Source: Pseudohalioglobus lutimaris (GTDB lineage Bacteria > Pseudomonadota > Gammaproteobacteria > Pseudomonadales > Halieaceae). From it: 64,000 nt of DNA. The notes beneath the pieces were generated by a model. It searched no databases and had not been told where the DNA came from. It saw only the letters and a program-made list of their open reading frames with translations. The DNA is taken from contig NZ_PKUS01000002.1 of the NCBI RefSeq assembly GCF_002866825.1, forward strand, positions 186,001 to 250,000, in the 5' to 3' direction. Below are positions 1 through 8,580 of the stretch, in pieces; position 1 is the first letter of the stretch, and each line of letters begins with the position of its first letter. The position numbers and the translations under genes were made by a program.

Positions 1-687
1 CAGAGACACCTCGCTAACCTTCGCCAGCTCATCGAGTGCCGGGACCACGCCTGAGGTACTGAGCGTCACCCGGCGCTTGGAGATGCCATAGGCATTGTCT
101 TCCATCATCAGGTCCATCGCCGACACCACGTTGTCATAATTGAGCAGGGGCTCCCCCATACCCATCATCACCACATTGGTGACCACCCGGCCCTTGCCAG
201 AGCGGAAGGCGTCATAGGATTTGATCGCCAGCCATACCTGGCCAATGATTTCCGCAGCCGTCAGGTCGCGCTGAAAGCCCTGCTTGCCAGTGGAACAGAA
301 ACTACAGTCCAGGCTACAACCCACCTGCGAAGACACGCACAGGGTGGCGCGTTTGCCGTCGGGGATCAGGACAGTCTCCACCAGACCACCGCCTTCCACG
401 CGAATTGCCCACTTGCGGGTACCGTCGCTGGAGTCGTGTTGGCTAACGATCTCCGGTGGACGAACCTCGGCTGTCTGCGCGAGCAACTCACGCAACCCCT
501 TGCCGAGGTTGCTCATTTGTTCAAAATCCGTAACCCCGTGATGATGTATCCACTTCAGCACTTGCCGGGCGCGGAACTTTTTCTCCCCGATATCGAGGAA
601 ATACTGTTCCATTGCATCCAGCGGCAAGCCCAGCAGGTTCACCCTGGCAGGGTCCGGCTGTCTCGCGTCGACTGAAGTGGCGATCAT
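1..687 (-). CDS. rlmN: Dual-specificity RNA methyltransferase RlmN (N-terminal part)
   Basis: Radical-SAM enzyme that methylates C2 of A2503 in 23S rRNA and of A37 in some tRNAs. The first 229 codons are inside the window; the 3' end lies beyond position 1. The radical-SAM CxxxCxxC cluster ligands fall at residues 124, 128 and 131, one residue off E. coli numbering, which supports the ATG at 687; a GTG three codons upstream (696) is the alternative. The protein also shows the RlmN-typical N-terminal helical part (residues 15-75) before the barrel. It follows ndk by 18 bases on the same strand, the same order as in Pseudomonas, so co-transcription with ndk is likely. Confidence 0.95.
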   Translation of the reverse strand, partial: MIATSVDARQPDPARVNLLGLPLDAMEQYFLDIGEKKFRARQVLKWIHHHGVTDFEQMSNLGKGLRELLAQTAEVRPPEIVSQHDSSDGTRKWAIRVEGGGLVETVLIPDGKRATLCVSSQVGCSLDCSFCSTGKQGFQRDLTAAEIIGQVWLAIKSYDAFRSGKGRVVTNVVMMGMGEPLLNYDNVVSAMDLMMEDNAYGISKRRVTLSTSGVVPALDELAKVSEVSL

Positions 688-705
688 CTGGGTCACGGCA
701 ATTAC

Positions 706-1131
706 CTAGCGCTCACAGATCTCGCTGGCGGCGAAGAAGTAGGCGATCTCGCGCGCGGCGGAAGCAGCAGAGTCTGACCCGTGCACCGCGTTGGCATCGA
801 TACTGGAGGCGAAATCGGCACGAATAGTGCCCTCGGCCGCTTCCTGTGGGTTGGTAGCGCCCATCAACTCGCGGTTCTTGGCAATTGCGTCTTCCCCCTC
901 GAGAACCTGGACGACCACAGGCCCGGAAGTCATGAATTCCACCAGGTCCTTGAAAAAGGGACGCTCGCGGTGTTCGGCGTAAAAACCACCCGCTACCACA
1001 TCTGACAGACGCAGCATTCTGGAGGCGACAATCTGCAGCCCATTGGACTCAAAGCGAGAATAGATCTTGCCGACGATGTTTTTGCCAACGGCATCGGGCT
1101 TGATGATGGAAAGGGTGCGTTCTACTGCCAT
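706..1131 (-). CDS. ndk: Nucleoside diphosphate kinase
   Basis: Transfers the gamma phosphate from ATP to nucleoside diphosphates through a phosphohistidine. The 141-residue length is the family norm. The N-terminal [12 protein letters not shown] block carries Lys11, and the active-site NxxHGSDS motif places the catalytic His at residue 117. The start at 1131 was chosen over an upstream ATG at 1224 because it gives the canonical [10 protein letters not shown]-terminus and has a GGAGAG ribosome site just upstream. The gene lies between iscX (199-base gap) and rlmN. Confidence 0.97.
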   Translation of the reverse strand: MAVERTLSIIKPDAVGKNIVGKIYSRFESNGLQIVASRMLRLSDVVAGGFYAEHRERPFFKDLVEFMTSGPVVVQVLEGEDAIAKNRELMGATNPQEAAEGTIRADFASSIDANAVHGSDSAASAAREIAYFFAASEICER

Positions 1132-1261
1132 GTGAGGCTCTCCAGTTACGTTACAAAGGTAAACACCCGTCCCGCGAGCTGCCTTTTCGGCGCCGCGTGG
1201 GCAGGTGCGGATAAAACCGCGCAATTATACGGGCTTTGGGTGGGGGTTTCACCCTGAAGAC

Positions 1262-1310
1262 GGTGCAGGAAGGAGAATAAAGCCCCGTTTTATCAGCAGC
1301 TTACGGGGAG
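1262..1310 (-). terminator. Possible terminator after iscX
   Basis: Read on the minus strand, CCCCGT and ACGGGG form a short stem around an AT-containing loop of about 14 bases, followed by CTTTATT. It lies about 20-70 bases past the iscX stop, in the 199-base gap before ndk. The stem is only six pairs and the T tract is interrupted, so it may be weak or fortuitous. Confidence 0.3.
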
Positions 1311-1330
1311 CCCAAATAATACCGCCCAAA

Positions 1331-1525
1331 TCAGTCCAATTCTTCTATCCAGGCGGCCTGGATAGCCTCGAGTATCTTCTCGCCACAGTGGTCGGGATCA
1401 TCGTCAAAACCGGGCAGAGCCAGCACCCAGGAGCGAAGATCGACGAAGTTGATACTGAGCGGATCAACGTCCGGCCGGGCCTCGGTCAGCTCTATGGCGA
1501 TGTCAGTGATATCTGTCCAACGCAT
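1331..1525 (-). CDS. iscX: Fe-S cluster assembly protein IscX
   Basis: Small acidic IscS-binding protein thought to modulate cysteine desulfurase activity or act as an iron adaptor. At 64 residues it is close to the 66 of the E. coli protein. It shows the family features: MRWTDITDIAIEL start, the central P-DVDPLSINFVDLR segment, the GFDDDP acidic loop and the EAIQAAWIEE C-terminal helix. It lies 54 bases after fdx and is the last gene of the isc operon, as in E. coli. Confidence 0.95.
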   Translation of the reverse strand: MRWTDITDIAIELTEARPDVDPLSINFVDLRSWVLALPGFDDDPDHCGEKILEAIQAAWIEELD

Positions 1526-1579
1526 GCCGAATTACCTCCTGTCGTTGCTCTGTTTACTGCGCCAGGTAGCCTGAGCCGG

Positions 1580-1918
1580 TCAATGGCGCTCAGACACCAT
1601 ATTGATAGTGTAGCGCGGTATCTCCACCACCAGGTCTTCATCGGCGACGACCGCCTGGCAGGAGAGACGGGAGTCAGGCTCCAGCCCCCAGGCCTTGTCC
1701 AGGTAATCGTCTTCCAACTCATCCGGCTCTTCCATGGAGTCATATCCCTCGCGCACGATCACGTGGCAAGTGGTGCAGGCGCAGGACATTTCACAGGCGT
1801 GCTCTATCTCAATATCGTTGCGCAACAGCGCTCGACACACCGTTTCTCCCGGCTGCGCCTCTATAACCGCGCCCTCCGGGCAAAGGGTTTCATTGGGCAG
1901 GACTACGATACGGGTCAT
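1580..1918 (-). CDS. fdx: ISC-type [2Fe-2S] ferredoxin
   Basis: Adrenodoxin-type ferredoxin that supplies electrons during Fe-S cluster assembly on IscU. At 112 residues it is about the usual size. Cluster ligands are Cys42, Cys48, Cys51 and Cys87, the E. coli Fdx positions; an additional Cys46 sits in the binding loop. The [15 protein letters not shown] block is characteristic of the ISC ferredoxins. Its ATG overlaps the hscA stop codon by four bases (ATGA), showing translational coupling in the operon. Confidence 0.97.
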   Translation of the reverse strand: MTRIVVLPNETLCPEGAVIEAQPGETVCRALLRNDIEIEHACEMSCACTTCHVIVREGYDSMEEPDELEDDYLDKAWGLEPDSRLSCQAVVADEDLVVEIPRYTINMVSERH

Positions 1919-3795
1919 TCGTTTATCTCCTCGTCCAACTCCTGCAGGCTGACGCCGGCCAAAGCCTGTTTAATACTTTTATCCATGCGTCGCGCGGCGA
2001 AAGCCTCACTGGCGCGCCCCAGGGCATCGGTCAGCCGACGCATCAGCTCCACGTCTTCTCCCTCAGTCGCAGCGTATAACTCACGCATTTTTTCGTGCAG
2101 CGCCTCACACTCGGCCTCGCTGAGCAGTTCTGCGGCATCTTCGCCCAGGGCGCTTTCCAATCCCTCAAGCAATTGCCGCGCATCCAGGCGCCGCTCCGCC
2201 ACCTGCCGGGCCTGCTTGTCATCTTCAGCATGACTGAAAGAGGCCTGCAACATGTCGGTGATCTGCTCATCGCTAAGGCCAAAAGACGGCTTTACGGTGA
2301 CACTGCTCTGTGCCCCGGTGGTTTCCTCGCGAGCGGCAACATGGAGCAGCCCGTCAGCGTCCACCTCGAATACCACCCGAATGCGGGCCGCGCCCGCTAC
2401 CATAGGCGGAATACCGCGCAGTTCGAAGCGTGCCAGCGAACGCGAGTCAGCCACCAGCTCTCGCTCACCCTGGACGATATGCACGGCGAGAGCGGTCTGG
2501 CCGTCTTTGAAAGTAGTGAATTCCTGGGCGCGGGCAACCGGGATTGTGGTATTACGCGGAACGATTTTTTCCACCAGCCCACCCATTGTTTCCAGCCCCA
2601 GGGACAGCGGAATGACGTCCAACAGCAGCAGGTCTCCCTCTGGCCGATTACCGACCAGGATATCCGCCTGTATCGCGGCACCGATCGCCACTACTTCGTC
2701 AGGGTCGATATCTGTCAGGGGTTGCCGCCGGAAAAACTCGGCTACGGCCTCGCGCACCAGAGGCACACGAGTAGACCCTCCCACCATAACCACATCACCG
2801 ACCCCCTCCAGTTGAGCGTCGCGCAGGCAGCGCCGGCACGCTCGAAGCGTTCGCTTCACCAGGGGGTGTACCAGCTCTTCAAACAACTCCCTGGACAGCG
2901 TTGCCTGTCCGGCGCCCGGCACAATATCCTCCACGGCGAGCGTCACACTGGAGCGGTCTGAAAGCTGCTCTTTCGCGCTGCGGGCAAGACTGTGTAGAGC
3001 CCGATGCTGCCCGGGCTCCAGGGACGGGATGTCCAGTTCCTGCAGCACCCAGGAGACGATAGCCGCATCGAAATCGTCGCCGCCCAGTGCAGTATCACCG
3101 CCCGTTGCGAGCACCTCAAACACACCCCGGTGCAAGCGCAGGATAGAAATATCAAACGTACCGCCGCCCAGGTCGTAGACAGCAATCACGCCTTCTTCGC
3201 CGGCATCCAGGCCATAGGCTACTGCGGCGGCGGTTGGCTCGTTGAGCAGTCGCAACACCGGCATACCCGCCAGGGTTGCAGCATCTTTGGTAGCCTGGCG
3301 CTGGGCCTCATCGAAATACGCCGGCACGGTAATCACCGCACCCTCGATTTCTCCGCCCAGGCTTTCGCGCGCCCGCTCCCCCAGTACAGATATAATCTCC
3401 GCTGATGCCTGCACCGGGCTGACTTCGCCAGCACTGGTAACAAAGCTGACCATGCCAGACTCACTGTCGGCCAAACGGTAGCGTGATCGCTGTGCGTCGT
3501 TCTGCGCGTCTGCCCTGCCGCGGCCCATGAAGCGCTTTACTGAAACCAGCGTATCCTCGGGATGCGCGCTGGCCATAGCCAATGCTGCAGCGCCCACCAC
3601 GGGGCCCTCCTCAGCGGAGTAGTTCACGACAGAAGGCAGCATGACTGCGCCCTGGGCATCCGCCAACACGTCAGCGCGACCGCCGCGTACCGTTGCCACC
3701 AGGGAATTCGTTGTGCCCAGGTCTATCCCCACCGCGAGTTTTGCCTGGTGCGGTAAGGGCGACTGGCCGGGCTCGGCAATTTGCATTAGCGCCAT
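1915..3795 (-). CDS. hscA: Fe-S protein assembly chaperone HscA
   Basis: Specialised Hsp70 that binds the LPPVK motif of IscU and, with HscB, drives cluster transfer by ATP hydrolysis. The 626-residue protein has an N-terminal ATPase domain ([13 protein letters not shown] near residue 22, [10 protein letters not shown] near 210, GGSTRVP near 340), a linker of the type [10 protein letters not shown], a beta-sandwich substrate domain, and a helical lid to about residue 620. It begins immediately after the hscB stop with no gap and overlaps fdx by four bases. An ATG three codons further in would also work. Confidence 0.97.
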   Translation of the reverse strand: MALMQIAEPGQSPLPHQAKLAVGIDLGTTNSLVATVRGGRADVLADAQGAVMLPSVVNYSAEEGPVVGAAALAMASAHPEDTLVSVKRFMGRGRADAQNDAQRSRYRLADSESGMVSFVTSAGEVSPVQASAEIISVLGERARESLGGEIEGAVITVPAYFDEAQRQATKDAATLAGMPVLRLLNEPTAAAVAYGLDAGEEGVIAVYDLGGGTFDISILRLHRGVFEVLATGGDTALGGDDFDAAIVSWVLQELDIPSLEPGQHRALHSLARSAKEQLSDRSSVTLAVEDIVPGAGQATLSRELFEELVHPLVKRTLRACRRCLRDAQLEGVGDVVMVGGSTRVPLVREAVAEFFRRQPLTDIDPDEVVAIGAAIQADILVGNRPEGDLLLLDVIPLSLGLETMGGLVEKIVPRNTTIPVARAQEFTTFKDGQTALAVHIVQGERELVADSRSLARFELRGIPPMVAGAARIRVVFEVDADGLLHVAAREETTGAQSSVTVKPSFGLSDEQITDMLQASFSHAEDDKQARQVAERRLDARQLLEGLESALGEDAAELLSEAECEALHEKMRELYAATEGEDVELMRRLTDALGRASEAFAARRMDKSIKQALAGVSLQELDEEINE

Positions 3796-4335
3796 CTAGC
3801 GTTCCATTAGTTCTGATTCAATCTGCTCGGCTTCCTGCAGCAGTTTTTCCAGGTACTGCATCTTCACACAGGCACTCGCTGCTGCGGGCAGCTCCGACGC
3901 CTGGTAGGCGGTCTCAAACTCCGCCTGGTGCACTTTAATGTCGCCGGAAATCTCGGCAACCAGGTGTTCGAGCACCGTATCGGGGTCCACCAGGTCGTGC
4001 AGGGACTCAAGCTTCTCACGCAACTCCATTTGCTCTATCAGGAAGCCACCATCCAGTTGCTGCCGCGCTATTTCTTCCTGGGTCATGCCGCCCAGCTCAA
4101 GCAAATAAAGCGCCCGTTTCAGCGGCGCCCGCAGCGTCGCATACGCTTCGTTGACAAAAGCGGAGTACTGCACTGCCAGGCGCTGTTCATGTGCTGCCGC
4201 CGCCGCAAAGCGATCAGGATGCAGCTCCTGCTGCAATTGGCGATACCGCTGCCCCAACAAGGTGGCATCGATCTCGAATTGCGCGGGTATATCGAACAAC
4301 TGGAAGTAGTTTTGGGAAAAATTGCGGGTAGGCAT
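3796..4335 (-). CDS. hscB: Co-chaperone HscB (J-domain)
   Basis: Type III J-domain protein that brings IscU to HscA and stimulates HscA ATPase activity. The 179 residues comprise a J-domain (roughly 8-80) with the HPD motif at residues 39-41, and a C-terminal three-helix IscU-binding domain. The motif FQLFDIPAQFEID at the start is typical of HscB. It lies between iscA (30-base gap) and hscA (directly abutting) in the isc operon. Confidence 0.96.
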   Translation of the reverse strand: MPTRNFSQNYFQLFDIPAQFEIDATLLGQRYRQLQQELHPDRFAAAAAHEQRLAVQYSAFVNEAYATLRAPLKRALYLLELGGMTQEEIARQQLDGGFLIEQMELREKLESLHDLVDPDTVLEHLVAEISGDIKVHQAEFETAYQASELPAAASACVKMQYLEKLLQEAEQIESELMER

Positions 4336-4365
4336 AGCCCTGGCCTGGGGTTAGAAGGAGGGGGA

Positions 4366-4689
4366 TTATACGGTGAAACTCTCTCCACAACCGCATTCCG
4401 CTGAAACATTGGGGTTGCGGAAGGCCAGACCCTCGTTAAGTCCCTCGCGGACAAAATCCAGTTCCGTCCCTTCCAGGTAAACCAGACTCTTGGGGTCGAT
4501 GAATACCTTAACGCCGTAACCTTCCACCACCAGATCCTCGGGAGCCTGCTCATCGACAAATTCCAGCACATAAGCCATGCCGGAGCACCCGGACGTGGTA
4601 ACGCCCAGGCGTATGCCCAGGCCCTTACCGCGACTGTCCAGTTGTGAGGCCACGTGCTTTGCTGCGGCCTCGGTGATGGTAATTCCCAT
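4366..4689 (-). CDS. iscA: Iron-sulfur cluster assembly protein IscA
   Basis: A-type carrier that delivers Fe-S clusters, chiefly [4Fe-4S], to target proteins. The 107-residue protein has the three conserved cysteines at 35, 99 and 101 (GxSGCSG and ECGCGESF). The [16 protein letters not shown] segment is an A-type signature. Its start codon overlaps the iscU stop (ATGA) and hscB follows after 30 bases. Context separates it from ErpA, which normally stands alone. Confidence 0.96.
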   Translation of the reverse strand: MGITITEAAAKHVASQLDSRGKGLGIRLGVTTSGCSGMAYVLEFVDEQAPEDLVVEGYGVKVFIDPKSLVYLEGTELDFVREGLNEGLAFRNPNVSAECGCGESFTV

Positions 4690-5075
4690 CAGTCCTCTCC
4701 TCGTTTCCCGCGCAGATCCTTCACCGCCGCCTTGATGGCATCTTCCGCCAACACGCTGCAGTGGATCTTAACCGGCGGCAGGGCCAACTCCTCGGCGATC
4801 TGGGTATTCTTGATCTGCTCAGCCTCGTCCAGGTTTTTGCCTTTCACCCACTCGGTAAGCAGCGAGCTGGAGGCAATGGCAGAGCCGCAACCATAAGTCT
4901 TGAACTTGGCGTCTTCGATAACACCGTCAGCATTGACTTTAATCTGCAGACGCATCACATCGCCGCAGGCGGGCGCGCCGACCATACCGGTACCGACGCT
5001 CTCGTCGCTGGCGTCCATCTTGCCGACGTTGCGCGGATTTTCGTAATGATCCAGTACTTTTTCACTGTAAGCCAT
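4689..5075 (-). CDS. iscU: Fe-S cluster scaffold IscU
   Basis: Scaffold on which new [2Fe-2S] clusters are built with sulfur from IscS. With the start at 5075 ([14 protein letters not shown]) the protein is 128 residues, the E. coli length, with cluster ligands Cys37, Cys63, Cys106 plus Asp39 and the HscA-recognised LPPVK motif at 99-103. A start 30 bases upstream (5105) adds a non-conserved decapeptide and was not used. It overlaps iscA by one base and lies 10 bases after iscS. Confidence 0.97.
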   Translation of the reverse strand: MAYSEKVLDHYENPRNVGKMDASDESVGTGMVGAPACGDVMRLQIKVNADGVIEDAKFKTYGCGSAIASSSLLTEWVKGKNLDEAEQIKNTQIAEELALPPVKIHCSVLAEDAIKAAVKDLRGKRGED

Positions 5076-5085
5076 GATTGCTCTC

Positions 5086-6300
5086 CTAGTGGGCTGCCCA
5101 CTCAATGGTATTCAGGTCGACACCGTCCTGATACATATCCCAGAGGGGCGAAAGCGCCCTCAATTTACCGACCGCATTGCGCAAATCTGCCACCGCCGTA
5201 TCCACATCTTCCTCGGTAGTGAAGCGCCCGAAACTGAAGCGCAATGAACTGTGTGCCAGCTCATCATTCAAGCCCAGCGCGCGCAGAACATATGACGGCT
5301 CCAGACTGGCTGACGTGCAGGCGGAACCGCTGGAAATCGCCAGGTCTTTCAGCGACATAATCAACGACTCGCCCTCGACGAAGGCAATACTGACGTTCAT
5401 TGCACCGGGTAGTCGCTGGTCCATATCCCCGTTGACATGCACTTCCTCTATATCCTTGATGCCGTCCCAGAAACGCTGACGAAGCGCTTTGAGTCGCTCC
5501 GCTTCATCGGCCATCTCTTCTGTGCAAATGCGTGCGGCTTCGCCCATGCCGACTATTTGGTGAGTAGCGAGAGTGCCGGAACGCATGCCGCGCTCATGAC
5601 CGCCGCCGTGCATCTGCGCCTCCAGTCGCACCCGCGGCTTGCGCCGCACATACAGAACACCAACCCCCTTGGGGCCGTACATTTTGTGGCCGGAGAGAGA
5701 CATCAGGTCTACCTTCATCTCCTCCAGGTTGATGTCGATCTTGCCGGCACTCTGCGCAGCATCCACGTGGAAGAGCACACCGGCACCGCGAGTGACCTCG
5801 CCGATGCCCGCTATGTCATTAACCGTACCGATCTCATTATTGGCGTGCATTATGCTGACCAGCACGGTGTCATCGCGCAGCGCTGCTGCGACCGACTCCG
5901 GCGTAATGAGGCCCTGCTCATTCGGGTCCAGGTATGTCACTTCAAACCCCTCCCTCTCCAACTGACGGCAGGTGTCGAGCACGGCCTTATGCTCGATTTT
6001 GGAGGTGACAATGTGCTTGCCTTTCTTCTGGTAGAAGTGCGCCACTCCCTTGATCGCCAGATTGTCCGATTCGGTGGCACCGGAGGTCCAGACGATCTCC
6101 CGCGGATCGGCGTGCAGCAAGTCCGCTACCTGGCGACGCGCCGTCTCTACTGCTTCTTCTGCCTTCCAACCATAATAGTGCGAGCGGGACGCGGGGTTAC
6201 CGAAGTTCCCCTCCATGGACAGACAGTGGGTCATTTTCTCCACCACGCGTCCATCGACGGGCGTCGTCGCCAAATAATCAAAATAGATTGGTTTTTGCAT
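5086..6300 (-). CDS. iscS: Cysteine desulfurase IscS
   Basis: PLP enzyme that takes sulfur from cysteine and passes it as persulfide to IscU, TusA and ThiI. The 404-residue length equals E. coli IscS. PLP-binding Lys206 lies in [10 protein letters not shown], and the mobile catalytic loop [10 protein letters not shown] has Cys328. [10 protein letters not shown] carries the cofactor Asp. It lies 24 bases after iscR and is the second gene of the operon, placing it under IscR feedback control. Confidence 0.98.
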   Translation of the reverse strand: MQKPIYFDYLATTPVDGRVVEKMTHCLSMEGNFGNPASRSHYYGWKAEEAVETARRQVADLLHADPREIVWTSGATESDNLAIKGVAHFYQKKGKHIVTSKIEHKAVLDTCRQLEREGFEVTYLDPNEQGLITPESVAAALRDDTVLVSIMHANNEIGTVNDIAGIGEVTRGAGVLFHVDAAQSAGKIDINLEEMKVDLMSLSGHKMYGPKGVGVLYVRRKPRVRLEAQMHGGGHERGMRSGTLATHQIVGMGEAARICTEEMADEAERLKALRQRFWDGIKDIEEVHVNGDMDQRLPGAMNVSIAFVEGESLIMSLKDLAISSGSACTSASLEPSYVLRALGLNDELAHSSLRFSFGRFTTEEDVDTAVADLRNAVGKLRALSPLWDMYQDGVDLNTIEWAAH

Positions 6301-6324
6301 TACAAACTTACTCCGTTACTGCAT

Positions 6325-6798
6325 TCACGCCCGGCTCACCACAAGCGCGTCGTCCTGTCCCGCCCGGGCATCCTGCCGCGCGGATATGTTCTTTACTTCA
6401 CTGCGCTCAACCAGGTTGGCCAGGCTGATTTGACTGAGAAAGTTATGAATCTGCTTGCTCAGATCGCACCAGAGGTGGTGTGTCAGGCACACTTCGCCCT
6501 GCTGACAATCACTGGTGCCGCCACAGCCGGTGGCATCCACCGCTTCATTCACTGCATCGACAATCTGGGCCACGAAAATCTCACCCAGACCACGGCTGAG
6601 GCAATACCCTCCGCCTGGGCCCCGCACACTGGTAACGAGGTCATTGCGACGCAGTTTCGCAAACAGCTGCTCCAGGTAGGACAGGGAAATATCCTGTCGC
6701 CCGGAAATGTCGGCCAGGCTAACCGGGCCATCATGCCCGTGGAGAGCCAGATCAAGCATGGCGGTAACGGCGTAGCGTCCTTTGGTAGTCAGTCGCAT
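6325..6798 (-). CDS. iscR: Fe-S cluster-sensing regulator IscR
   Basis: Rrf2-family DNA-binding regulator that represses the isc operon when it carries a [2Fe-2S] cluster. The 157-residue protein starts [18 protein letters not shown] (winged helix about 1-65) and has cluster ligands Cys92, Cys98, Cys104 and His107, exactly the E. coli positions. It is the first gene of the isc operon, and a strong match to a type 1 IscR site overlaps the promoter just upstream, indicating autorepression. Confidence 0.98.
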   Translation of the reverse strand: MRLTTKGRYAVTAMLDLALHGHDGPVSLADISGRQDISLSYLEQLFAKLRRNDLVTSVRGPGGGYCLSRGLGEIFVAQIVDAVNEAVDATGCGGTSDCQQGEVCLTHHLWCDLSKQIHNFLSQISLANLVERSEVKNISARQDARAGQDDALVVSRA

Positions 6799-6827
6799 GG
6801 ATTCACCCCTGCTGATTCGATAGCGGA

Positions 6828-6860
6828 ATTATGCAATAACCTACTATTTTGGTCAACTAT
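6828..6860 (-). promoter_or_regulatory. isc operon promoter with type 1 IscR operator
   Basis: On the minus strand there is a -35 element TTGACC (6856-6851), a 17-base spacer and a -10 element CATAAT (6833-6828). The 25 bases 6860-6836 match the known type 1 IscR consensus in both half sites (ATAGTTGACC ... TAGTAGGTTAT), covering the -35 and spacer. The iscR ATG lies about 30 bases past the -10. This arrangement predicts direct repression by [2Fe-2S]-IscR. Confidence 0.88.
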
Positions 6861-6863
6861 AAA

Positions 6864-6882
6864 ACCAAGTGATTTACTTGGT
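6864..6882 (-). terminator. Inverted repeat just past trmJ
   Basis: A perfect 7-base inverted repeat (ACCAAGT and ACTTGGT around a 5-base loop) begins two bases after the trmJ stop, with TTTTA following on the minus strand. It could be a weak intrinsic terminator for trmJ. Because it also lies only three bases upstream of the IscR site, it could instead be a second protein-binding site at the isc promoter. The low GC content of the stem argues against a strong terminator. Confidence 0.45.
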
Positions 6883-6884
6883 CT

Positions 6885-7631
6885 TTACTCCCCGGAACGG
6901 GCTTTCCTGACCCACTTCTGCGTCTCGGTGAGAATGCCGCGGAGAATGTTCAACTCCATTTCGTCCAGGCGGACGCGGCTATAGAGTCTGCGCAGTCGCG
7001 CCATTAACTGGCGGGGCGCTGCCGGGTCGAGAAACTCAATATCTACGAGGGTGCTCTCCAAATGCTGGTAGTAGCGCTCCATATTCTCGCGCGTGGCGAA
7101 GGGCGTATCCCACTCGGCGTCTTCGGCAGCGGATAAACGGTCAACGTCCAGCAGCATGCGTAGTTCATAACAGACGACCTGCACGGCCATGGCCAGGTTC
7201 AGGGAGCTGTAATCGGCCGAGGTGGGAATATTAAGGTGCAGATTACATATCTTCAGCTCGTCATTTGTCAGTCCCCGGTCTTCGCGCCCAAACAGCACGG
7301 CCACCTGCTCAGAGGCAGACTGGGAGGCCATACGCTCAGCGCAGCGTCGTGGGTCCTGCAACGGCCAGGGAATTCTCCGACCGCGCGCACTGGTGCCCAC
7401 CACAAACTGGCAATCGGCCACCGCCTCATCCAGTGAGGCGGTCACCACCGCATTGTCCAGTACATCCGCAGCAGAGGCGGCCCGCCAGCTCGCCTGCTCA
7501 TCAGGAAATTGCTTTGGCTCAACCAGATACAACCGCGAGAGCCCCATGTTCTTCATCGCACGCGCCACACCGCCAATATTACCGGGGTGGCTGGTGTTGA
7601 CCAGAACGATGCGTATGTTGTCGAGATTCAT
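6885..7631 (-). CDS. trmJ: tRNA Cm32/Um32 methyltransferase TrmJ
   Basis: SPOUT-class enzyme that 2'-O-methylates residue 32 in the anticodon loop of several tRNAs. The 248 residues begin IRIVLVNTSHPGNIGGVARAMKNMGL. They include the SAM-binding trefoil-knot motifs LFGREDRGLTNDEL (near 130) and SSLNLAMAVQVVCYEL (near 155), followed by a C-terminal helical dimerisation domain. E. coli TrmJ is 246 residues. It lies upstream of iscR on the same strand and diverges from suhB, a widely conserved arrangement. Confidence 0.95.
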   Translation of the reverse strand: MNLDNIRIVLVNTSHPGNIGGVARAMKNMGLSRLYLVEPKQFPDEQASWRAASAADVLDNAVVTASLDEAVADCQFVVGTSARGRRIPWPLQDPRRCAERMASQSASEQVAVLFGREDRGLTNDELKICNLHLNIPTSADYSSLNLAMAVQVVCYELRMLLDVDRLSAAEDAEWDTPFATRENMERYYQHLESTLVDIEFLDPAAPRQLMARLRRLYSRVRLDEMELNILRGILTETQKWVRKARSGE

Positions 7632-7683
7632 GTGACTGTGGGCCGTTTCGGGGCGCGAAGTTTAGCAGATTTTTTAGCGGAGT

Positions 7684-7725
7684 TGCTCTATAATCCCGCG
7701 CCCGCTGACCCCTGAGGAATACACC
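7684..7725 (+). promoter_or_regulatory. suhB promoter -10 and ribosome site
   Basis: A perfect TATAAT (7689-7694) lies 31 bases before the suhB ATG in the 94-base divergent gap with trmJ. No good -35 is seen at 16-18 bases, so the promoter may be activator-dependent or use an extended -10. A TGAGGAAT ribosome site precedes the ATG. Confidence 0.45.
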
Positions 7726-8520
7726 ATGGAACCGATGATCAACATTGCGCTGCGCGCCGCCCGCAAGGCCGGAGAGAATATCGTACGCGCCTCGGATGAC
7801 CTTGATCGCATCGATGTGGTGGCAAAGGGCGTCAACGATTATGTCAGTGAAGTGGATGTTAACGCCGAGCAGGAGATCATCTATCACCTGCAGAAAGCCT
7901 ACCCGGACCACGCCATCCTCGGCGAGGAAACCGGCCTCACCGGCAGTGCTGATGCAGAGTACCAGTGGATCATCGACCCACTCGATGGCACCACTAACTA
8001 CGCTCGCGGTATCCCCCACTACGCCATTTCCGTCGCCTGCCTGCACAAGGGCAAACTGGAGCATGCGGTAATTGTCGATCCGGTGCGCCGGGAAGAGTTC
8101 ACCGCCTCCCGCGGCCGCGGCGCCCAACTCAACGGGCGTCGCCTCAGGGTCAGCAAGCGCAACAGCCTGGACGGCGCGCTGCTGGGCACCGGCATACCTT
8201 TCAAGGGTCACTGCGACGACAAACTGGAGGCCTACGCCAAAACTGTGGAATTACTGGCCGGGGAATGCGCCGGTATCCGCCGTGCCGGTGCCGCCTCTCT
8301 GGATCTGGCCTATGTGGCCGCGGGTCGCCTGGATGCGTTCTGGGAAATTGGCCTGGCCAAGTGGGATATTGCGGCGGGTGCGCTGCTGATCAAGGAAGCG
8401 GGTGGACTGGTCGCGGACATCAACGCCTCTGACAATTACCTCGAATCCGGCAATATCGTCTGCGGGAGCCCCAAATGCTTCAAAGCTGTGCTGCAGGTGA
8501 CCAAGCCACTGCTGGGCTAG
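7726..8520 (+). CDS. suhB: Inositol-1-monophosphatase family protein SuhB
   Basis: Mg-dependent phosphatase; in gammaproteobacteria SuhB also joins Nus-factor antitermination complexes on rRNA operons. The 264-residue protein has the metal-site motifs GEETG (near 66), WIIDPLDGTTNY (near 84-95) and the C-terminal WDIAAGALLIKEAGG (near 212-226) of the IMPase family. It is transcribed away from trmJ, as in Pseudomonas. Its stop is followed after 29 bases by the inverted-repeat-bounded tandem array. Confidence 0.96.
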   Translation: MEPMINIALRAARKAGENIVRASDDLDRIDVVAKGVNDYVSEVDVNAEQEIIYHLQKAYPDHAILGEETGLTGSADAEYQWIIDPLDGTTNYARGIPHYAISVACLHKGKLEHAVIVDPVRREEFTASRGRGAQLNGRRLRVSKRNSLDGALLGTGIPFKGHCDDKLEAYAKTVELLAGECAGIRRAGAASLDLAYVAAGRLDAFWEIGLAKWDIAAGALLIKEAGGLVADINASDNYLESGNIVCGSPKCFKAVLQVTKPLLG

Positions 8521-8549
8521 TTTGAGAGGGCTTTGGTAATAGGGTTCCC

Positions 8550-8580
8550 CAGGCTCAGGGCCGGGAAAGGCCTTTGCAAA
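8550..8580 (+). repeat. Left 31-bp inverted boundary of tandem array
   Basis: These 31 bases are the exact reverse complement of 9429-9459. They contain AAAGGCCTTT, itself a palindrome, and GGGCCGGGAAAGG. The opposite-orientation core (TTTGCAAAGGCC...) recurs once in every internal unit. The sequence lies 29 bases after the suhB stop. Confidence 0.9.

Noticed and set aside
2095-2961. 288-codon open frame opposite hscA
   Set aside because: Antisense to a well-conserved Hsp70 gene, no ribosome site, low-complexity translation.
5437-6984. 515-codon open frame on the plus strand opposite iscS and iscR
   Set aside because: It is fully antisense to two genes with intact catalytic and cluster-binding residues, and its translation resembles no protein family. 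High GC content keeps the opposite frame open.
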